Below, in pieces: positions 58,131 to 64,000 of a stretch of 64,000 nucleotides of DNA (positions are counted from its first letter, which is position 1; each line of letters starts with the position of its first letter). The stretch spans positions 625,916 to 689,915 of the forward strand of contig BCKE01000013.1 of the NCBI GenBank assembly GCA_001600495.1. The letters run 5' to 3'. Made by a program: the position numbers and the translations under genes. The DNA comes from Pilasporangium apinafurcum. Taxonomy: Eukaryota; Oomycota; Peronosporomycetes; Pythiales; Pythiaceae. The notes below the pieces were generated by a model, which made no database searches, had not been told where the DNA came from, and saw only the letters and a program-made list of their open reading frames with translations.

Positions 58131-59526
58131 TCAAAACTTGACAAACGATAACAACGGTGACGACGCCGAGACTTCCACGGCGCTCATGTCCGACGATGAC
58201 CCCGAAAACTCTGTCTCCGTGTCGTAGGAATCATCTGAGACCGTAAAGTACGGTAGAATAACGTGATTGGGGGTGGATGATGTGTTAGACTTGGACGAAG
58301 CGAGGCAATCATCGGAAGGGGTTGACTTAAACAGCCATTCCAAAGCGCCGCTATCATTAGAATTATCCAGTGCTGGGGGTACAGTGACTAGATGCTTCGA
58401 GATCAATTCATTCTACAAATCCAAACCACAAAAGTCAGAACCAACTAAACATCCAATGGAGATTATTGCAATTTTGTTCAACCTGTTTCTGTATCTGGCG
58501 TGCCATACGTGTCATTTCGGTAAGCAGCAGATCAATCTTTTCCCCCATTTTTTCTTCCAGTCTCATAAGATCTGGTCAGCGATATGCATTTTCCACATCC
58601 ATGGTCGTTATTGCGCAATCATCAGATGATAACAAGCACATCAAACATCATCCCATACCTCGTTTTAACTGTTTGGCAGGCGGTTCCTTCACACGAATGG
58701 CCGCGTCATTGGTCATGTACGAACTGTGGTGCTTGCGCTTTGACAAGACGCAAATGGCGTTCGTGAAAATCGGCGTCAAGTCTGCAACGTTGGCGGTACA
58801 TTGCTCCTGGTCCACTTCAATCCGAAGCTTAAAACGCTGCCCATCCTTACGGCGGCTCACCTAGATCATGCACATTCACATTATCATTTTATTACATCCC
58901 CAGCCATTCGTCTTCACTACGCACCTTTTCCAGTCGAAATTGCACAGAAGCCTTACGTGTTGCAGTGCGGATGACAACCGAGTCATAGTCGTTCCCGACA
59001 AAACGAAAAATCTCCTGGTCCGTGTCGTCCACCTTCTTACCCGATTCGAAAAAGAGCACAATGCGCAAAGGAATGTCCACGAACTCTTCATCGGGTGTGC
59101 GTGCCGGATCACCGTGTTCATCGAACTCTACGAGCGTAATCTCCACATCAAGCGAGTTCGCTTTGCCACCTACGCATAATGTGACAGAGAATAAATCTCT
59201 TGTGAAGACTATTGTGCAGCATGGATGATGAACTAACCTTCGTCCTTGTAGAACTCGGAAGACGGCTGCTTCGTAATGACGAGTCGTCGCGTCCAGTTCG
59301 CGCGTTTTGATGGTGCTAGTGTTGGTGGCGACATCAGTGGTAACCAGCCACTAGTGTTGTTGTTGCTGCTACTACCGCTGCTAGTAGTGGTAGTGAGATC
59401 ATGCGCTGGAGCTGGGATGATTGCAGCTCCACCGGGATCCACCAGCGAAGGTGAATGCGAATGATATGCGTAGAACGAGAGCTCTTCCGGTTCTACTTTC
59501 GTGGAGGTCGTGGCTGTGAGATGCAT
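58131..59526 (-). CDS. Hypothetical protein, possible beta-sandwich DNA-binding domain
   Basis: Exons 59526-59238, 59169-58925, 58860-58659, 58571-58483 and 58412-58131 (368 aa). The first ~80 residues are low complexity (poly-Ser/Asn/Thr). Then a beta-rich region: LDVEITLVEFDEHGDPA, IPLRIVLFFESGKKVDDTDQ, SVVIRTATRKASVQFRLEKV, RFKLRIEVDQEQCTANVADL, ending CVLSKRKHH. The alternating strands with a final SKRK recall Ig-like transcription-factor folds, but no family is recognised, so this stays a suggestion. A helical segment (RLEEKMGEKIDLLLTEMTRM) and a Ser-rich tail follow. It converges on the small gene at 57410-58028 and diverges from the CBP-like gene with 234 bp between. Confidence 0.65.
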
Positions 59527-59760
59527 CCCGGCAGCTGGCAAGTTGTGGACTGCCTGTCAATCGGAGACAACGACGGAGAAGACAGAAAGAGACATCCATC
59601 GGCGCATGAGGTCACCTCACTTCATTTTCCTGAATGAAGCCTTTAACGGTACGGTGGCAATATCTGACCAATAAGCAGCGTGTGAGTGCCTTTTCATCGA
59701 CCAATCATCACCCAGAAGCGCTTCCGATGGAAGGCTGAGAGGCAAGAGTTATCGAACTAA

Positions 59761-62700
59761 ATGAGCAGCAGCGATCGCCTGGTGGCATGTGCACAGCGCG
59801 AGGCAGAGCGACAACATGCGTTGCAGGACCCGCTGGTGGCGACCTGGAAGGAGAAACGACGGCATAACGGAGAGATGTACATCAGCATCAGTAACAGCAC
59901 TGGGAATGAGAGGGAGAGTGATGAGATAGAGAAGTCTGGAGGTGCTCTGCTCCGACCGAACGGCGCTGTTCACACCCATGTGTCCTTGGAGGCCCATCGG
60001 TCACTTAAACGAGGGAGACAGAGTTTGGCCGTCCATACCGTTGCTGGTGACGATAACGAAGATAGTGACGACTGCGTGCAACTCGTTCAAGAGATTCACG
60101 AGCCCATGCAGCCGCTCAGAAGAGAGATTCCGACCAAACCGATCATCAATAAATCCATTAGCCATAGGAACAACAACGATAACCACAGCAGATCGAATAA
60201 GAAGAGCAGCACAGTATTGCGTGAAGCAGTACGGAGGCGGAAATTAGCGGAAGAAGATGCTGCGTTTCTGCTTTTTTATGGGGTGCATGAGACGCCGAGT
60301 GCCACCATCCTGCGCTTGATCGTAGGAAAGTTTATATATGTGTGTGAGTGTATCTAACCGTGCAGTCCTGATTTAACATGTTTCGTTGATGGTTGAATTG
60401 TTTTCTGTTCCACAGAGCTGATTAGTAGTGATTTAGGCTCAACGGATGCGTTTTTGGTGAATTGTGTCAAATACCTTCTCTGGTGTAAACTAAACGCGAC
60501 AGTGGACGCAGCTATGGCTGCCGAGCGTCGTATGCGATCGGAATGGATGAAAATCGTCTTCGATGCAAATGAAACCTCAAAGCAATATCGACGTTTCACG
60601 GGACCGATGGCAAGAGCGGCGCTGCTGCCTCGGCCGGTGCATATAACAGTACGTCCACTGCAATTGGTAAAGAAACAGCGGAGTGCTAATCGCGCCTACA
60701 AGACTAACCAGACTACGCAAAAGCCTTTAACGTCAGAAAAAGAGGTCAAACGACGATATATGAAGATGCCAGAACGATCTGCAATGATGAATGATACTAA
60801 TGACAACATCCAGCACTCAGGGAAGCAAAAGAAGGCAAAGACAACAACTACTCCATTAGCAAAACAAAGACCAAACAGGCTCCACTGCTCGGAGGCGACG
60901 GTCACTAGTGACGCGAGTTCGTTTACACCACGAAAGTGTCGTCGACGCTATGGCAGCATTGGTTCACCACTGACAGAACCACAACATATAGCTCGACATC
61001 GCTCTCCACGAACATCCAGCGGTGTTCAGACACTAAATCTAGCACTGTCAGAGCCGTTGCCGCCAGAGATTCACACATTGGGTGAGAACAGGAGTATACC
61101 CATAGACTGGAGCCGAGAGGAAGCCACTGCGGCTATACATCAATCTCCACCCGTTCACGTGGATCCGCTCATGCGAATGACTACAGACGAGCTAGAGCAG
61201 CATATTAACTCTGTACGAAGTGAGGGTCGTATTTGCAACTTTGAGAGGCTGGGAGAGGTACTGTCGAAACTAATGACGAGTCCGCGGAATTACCACGGCA
61301 TTTTTAACACTCCGGTGGATCCTGTCGCGCTGAACCTGCCGACGTACACGACAATTGTGACGGTCTGTAATTATTTGAAACATTGATGTGCCGCTGGGAT
61401 GTGAATTGATCGTTTGTGTGTATTTCTTTGTGGGGTGTAGAAGCCGATGGATTTGGGAACAATACAAACCCGTTTGACCAAAGGATTGTACATGGACATG
61501 CAGGATTTTGTGGCAGACGTTCGATTAGTGTTTGAAAACGCCAAACGCTTCAACCCCGCCACGCATTACATCCACGTTGACGCCGATATGCTCCTACGAG
61601 ACTTCGAAGAAGCGATGAAGGACTGTCACACCAAACGGATGCTGTCGCCGCAGCACGGTTGTTTGGTCTGTCGCGGTCAGACCTGCTTTCTCTGCAACCA
61701 GCAGTGTCTTTCGTTTGCTCAACCGCACCTGCAGTGCTCCGGTAGTTGTGGGACGGACATTCGCAAGGGGTCGATCTACTATGTCACGCGCGATGGTACG
61801 CGCGTGTGGTGCCATAAATGTAGGAACCGGCAGGTGAAAAACAATCAAAGCAACAGCAACAGTCCACGAGACTCACAAGGCACACATCACAGTCTATCGA
61901 ATGGTCTTAACACCGGTAATCTACGTCAAGGCTTTGATGATCCATTTGACAGCCTTATCAAGAAGAAGTGCGATGTGGGCGTGGAACCATGGGTGAAATG
62001 TGGAGAGTGTAGTCGGTGGCTGCATCAGGTTTGTGGTCTCTACAATCCTGTCTTCGGACTATATGCTGAGAACCCGCATGAGTACGTGTGTCCATTATGT
62101 CGCTGGAGACGTAAAAAGGCAATGCCTTCAGCTGATTTTCCTCTGAGAACGATTTTGGATGCTCCTACCGAAGCAGATCAGAAAGTGCCTGACAGCTCCT
62201 GTCTCAACATACCGTCATGTGAGATCAGTGACTTCATCCAAGCCTTCCTGCGTCGAGAATTGACAGCGATTGGGGAAGGAGCCGCTGCAGAGACACTGCA
62301 CGTACGTGTGTTATCATTTCCGAACGAGCGCATGACGATGTCAGAAGGAATTGTAAAGGTTTTTCGCGAGAATACGACACTGCTAACACAGGTTTGTCCG
62401 GAGATGCAAGCAAAAAACCAGCAACAAACATTGCCTACCCATGTGAATTTCCTCTCGCGGGGTTTGTATCTCTTTCAACGACACGAAGGTGTGGACGTCT
62501 GTCTCTTTGCTATCTATGCGCAGGAGTTTGGCGATGCGTGTGAGCTTGTCTCCAATCGACGATCCGTGTACATTGCCTATCTTGACAGTGTACGTTATCT
62601 AAAGCCTGCCAGTTCAAGAACTGCGGCTTATCATTTCATCATGCTGGCCTATTTCGATTATGTGCGCCGTCACGGCTTTGAGCGCGTGCACATCTGGTCC

Positions 62701-63633
62701 TGTCCGCCGCAGAAGCGCATCAGCTATGTGTTTTGGTGTCGTCCAGCATTTCAAAAGACCCCGAGTGCCGAGCATCTACGATCTTGGTACAATAGTCTGC
62801 TCGAGAAAGCCAAAGCGCGGCAGATCGTCAGCAGCTGGTCGACCATGTACGATCGGTACTTCACTGAAGTGAGCAGCTCTGCACTCTTTCCACCAAAGGA
62901 CGAACCGTCTGCATCTATTTCCACACGTGGAGCCACTTCCCGATCAGTGGATCCAACTGAATTGATCTGGCCGGTGGAACAACTCCCGCCAATCTTTGAT
63001 GGCGACTTCATTCCAGCGGAGCTCGAGCGCATTCTGGGACGAATCGTGGCCCGTAATGCCAAATCCCGGCGATCTAGTCCTAAAAGCGTCTACTCCATCA
63101 GAAGTATGGGTGAAGAGCAAACAGCAGCAGGAGAAAGCGGTGTTGGCATCAAAGAAGAGCTCCTATCCACCCCGCAAGTGGAAGTGAAGCTGCATGAGAT
63201 GTTCGTCAAATGTCAGTCCGCGGTGCAGCGACTGAAGCACGATCTGCTAGTAGTAGATCTGTTGGTGGATCGGAGTCAGCTCCACTCAGACATGGTATGC
63301 CGCCCGGAAGCATTGGTACCTGCCTGGTGTGGCCGTGTGCCTCGGTTCTTCGGTAGTCGCTTCATGTTCCACCAGTTGTGTTCCTACACCGGCTATCAGT
63401 TCGATTCTCTGCGCCGAGCCAAACACTCGACGATGATGGTACTGCACCATTATTTCAATCAGCACGTACCGCAAGTAAATGTCTTCTGCCGTAACTGCAG
63501 TCTACTGATCACGCACGCACAGTTTTGGCGCTGCAATTGCTGCACGCACTTCGCGCTCTGTGACATGTGTTACCCAAAGATCAGCAAGAGCCATGAGCAT
63601 CCATTGCACTACGGAAGTACTGTTATAAGGTAG
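59761..63633 (+). CDS. CBP/p300-type histone acetyltransferase with bromodomain, PHD and ZZ
   Basis: Exons 59761-60339, 60418-61362 and 61441-63633 (1238 aa). The N-terminal ~430 residues are basic and low complexity. A bromodomain spans exons 2-3 (FNTPVDPVALNLPTYTTIV, then KPMDLGTIQTRLTKGLYM and VFENAKRFNPATH with the acetyl-lysine-binding Asn). Cys-rich modules follow: CLVCRGQTCFLCNQQC and a PHD (WVKCGECSRWLHQVCGLYN...CPLCRW). The KAT11 catalytic domain contains VYIAYLDSVRYLKP, SSRTAAYHFIMLAYFDYVRR, ERVHIWSCPPQKRISYVFWC and IVSSWSTMYDRYF, as in p300/CBP. A ZZ finger closes the protein (CRNCSLLITHAQFWRCNCC, HFALCDMCY). TAZ and KIX domains of animal CBP are not seen; plant HACs lack the bromodomain, so this is the protist combination. 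It is a nuclear co-activator acetylating histones. Confidence 0.92.
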
Positions 63634-63641
63634 TCTATGCG

Positions 63642-64000
63642 CTAGCCTTGATTCCCCACGTGTTCTGTACCACGCGTGATACAAATGAGAAAATAGTTAC
63701 ACTCATCTGTTTCCAGAATCATAGCAATGAGGACTTTTATCATCTCAGTTTTGATTTCGAGTATCAATTCGTTCTTTTTCCTCGTGAACGCCTTGAGTCT
63801 CCTCTTTTTCTTCACTTGGTCGATGAATAGTCTCAAAATNTTTATTACGGCGTTGATGTCACGGTTCCACAATGTGCGATGACATTCACTATTTTTGCAG
63901 TGTCACACACCATAAAGACCGTCACTGACAATTTTTCCGTCAAGGACAAACCCCTTCATCTTCTTATGACAAGCACAACACAGCATGCTCGTCCTGAACT
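63642..64000 (-). mobile_element. C-terminal fragment of a different Fanzor lineage, continues beyond window
   Basis: Read on the minus strand from the window edge: MLCCACHKKMKGFVLDGKIV, SDGLYGV, a TGA stop, then HCKNSECHRTLWNRDINAVI and ILRLF. CxxC...CxxxxC plus WNRDINA is the zinc-ribbon and final RuvC motif of another Fanzor/TnpB type, with WNRD instead of LDRD. Downstream the frame is basic and ends at 63642. One base at 63840 is N. No 3-prime block like that of A-E is seen. Confidence 0.65.

Noticed and set aside
1-64000. CRISPR arrays, bacterial operons, rRNA or tRNA genes
   Set aside because: I looked for tandem spaced repeats, Shine-Dalgarno-led gene chains, tRNA cloverleafs with GTTCRA boxes, and rRNA-like stretches, and found none convincing; the window is plainly eukaryotic nuclear DNA.

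Overview
This window is nuclear DNA from an oomycete. The main evidence is gene content: a plant/stramenopile-type PP2C + cyclic-nucleotide-binding + pseudokinase fusion, a plant-type DYRK kinase, a CBP/p300-type acetyltransferase with bromodomain, PHD and ZZ, ankyrin-TKL kinase debris, and flagellar genes that imply swimming zoospores. Genes are closely packed. Most introns are 60-90 nt with GT..AG ends, GC content is moderate, and decayed Fanzor (eukaryotic TnpB) elements sit between genes. The small introns and compact layout would fit a white-rust genome (Albugo); that genus is only a guess. All exon structures were read by eye from splice signals, frame continuity and protein-family expectations.

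Layout. 1-427 (-): N-terminus of a WD-repeat-like protein running off the window. 1419-5871 (+): PP2C/cNBD/pseudokinase in 15 exons. 5950-8353 (-): tail-anchored coiled-coil protein. 8697-22670 (+): intronless 4657-aa axonemal dynein heavy chain. 22826-24081 (+): TKL kinase. 24549-26159 (+): malate synthase. 26416-28302 (-): lipin-type LNS2 protein. 28797-29165: Fanzor remnant A. 29474-29809 (+): small Cys-rich protein. 29994-30991 (-): CHY/RING ubiquitin ligase of the Pirh2 type. 31160-31513 (+): small membrane protein. 31554-36751 (-): SPEF2/CPC1 central-pair protein. 36912-37647 (-): hypothetical. 37751-38277: Fanzor remnant B. 38260-40715 (-): DYRKP kinase. 40900-41963 (+): RAD51D-like protein without a Walker A motif.

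The stretch 41964-46087 is a gene-poor graveyard holding a duplicated 212-bp module, a possible piggyBac-like fragment, a broken ankyrin-kinase, a fold-back element and Fanzor remnant C. It is followed by cytosolic IleRS (46088-49594, +), a mitochondrial carrier (49799-50716, -), a J-domain membrane protein (51984-53264, +), a serine racemase/threonine dehydratase (53288-54754, -), two opposed Fanzor 3-prime ends (54776-55115), CNOT3 (55321-57223, -), a small coiled-coil protein (57410-58028, +), an unknown protein (58131-59526, -), the CBP/p300-type HAT (59761-63633, +), and the edge of a second Fanzor lineage (63642-64000, -).

The genes do not form a single pathway. The dynein heavy chain and SPEF2 both belong to the motile axoneme. 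CNOT3, the HAT, IleRS and DYRK are core gene expression and signalling. Malate synthase, the lipin-like protein and the carrier are metabolic. The least expected signals are the Fanzor family with its shared structured 3-prime block, a kinase gene whose stop codon lies inside such a block, the catalytically stripped kinase domain of the PP2C fusion, and the RAD51D-like protein without an ATP-binding loop.
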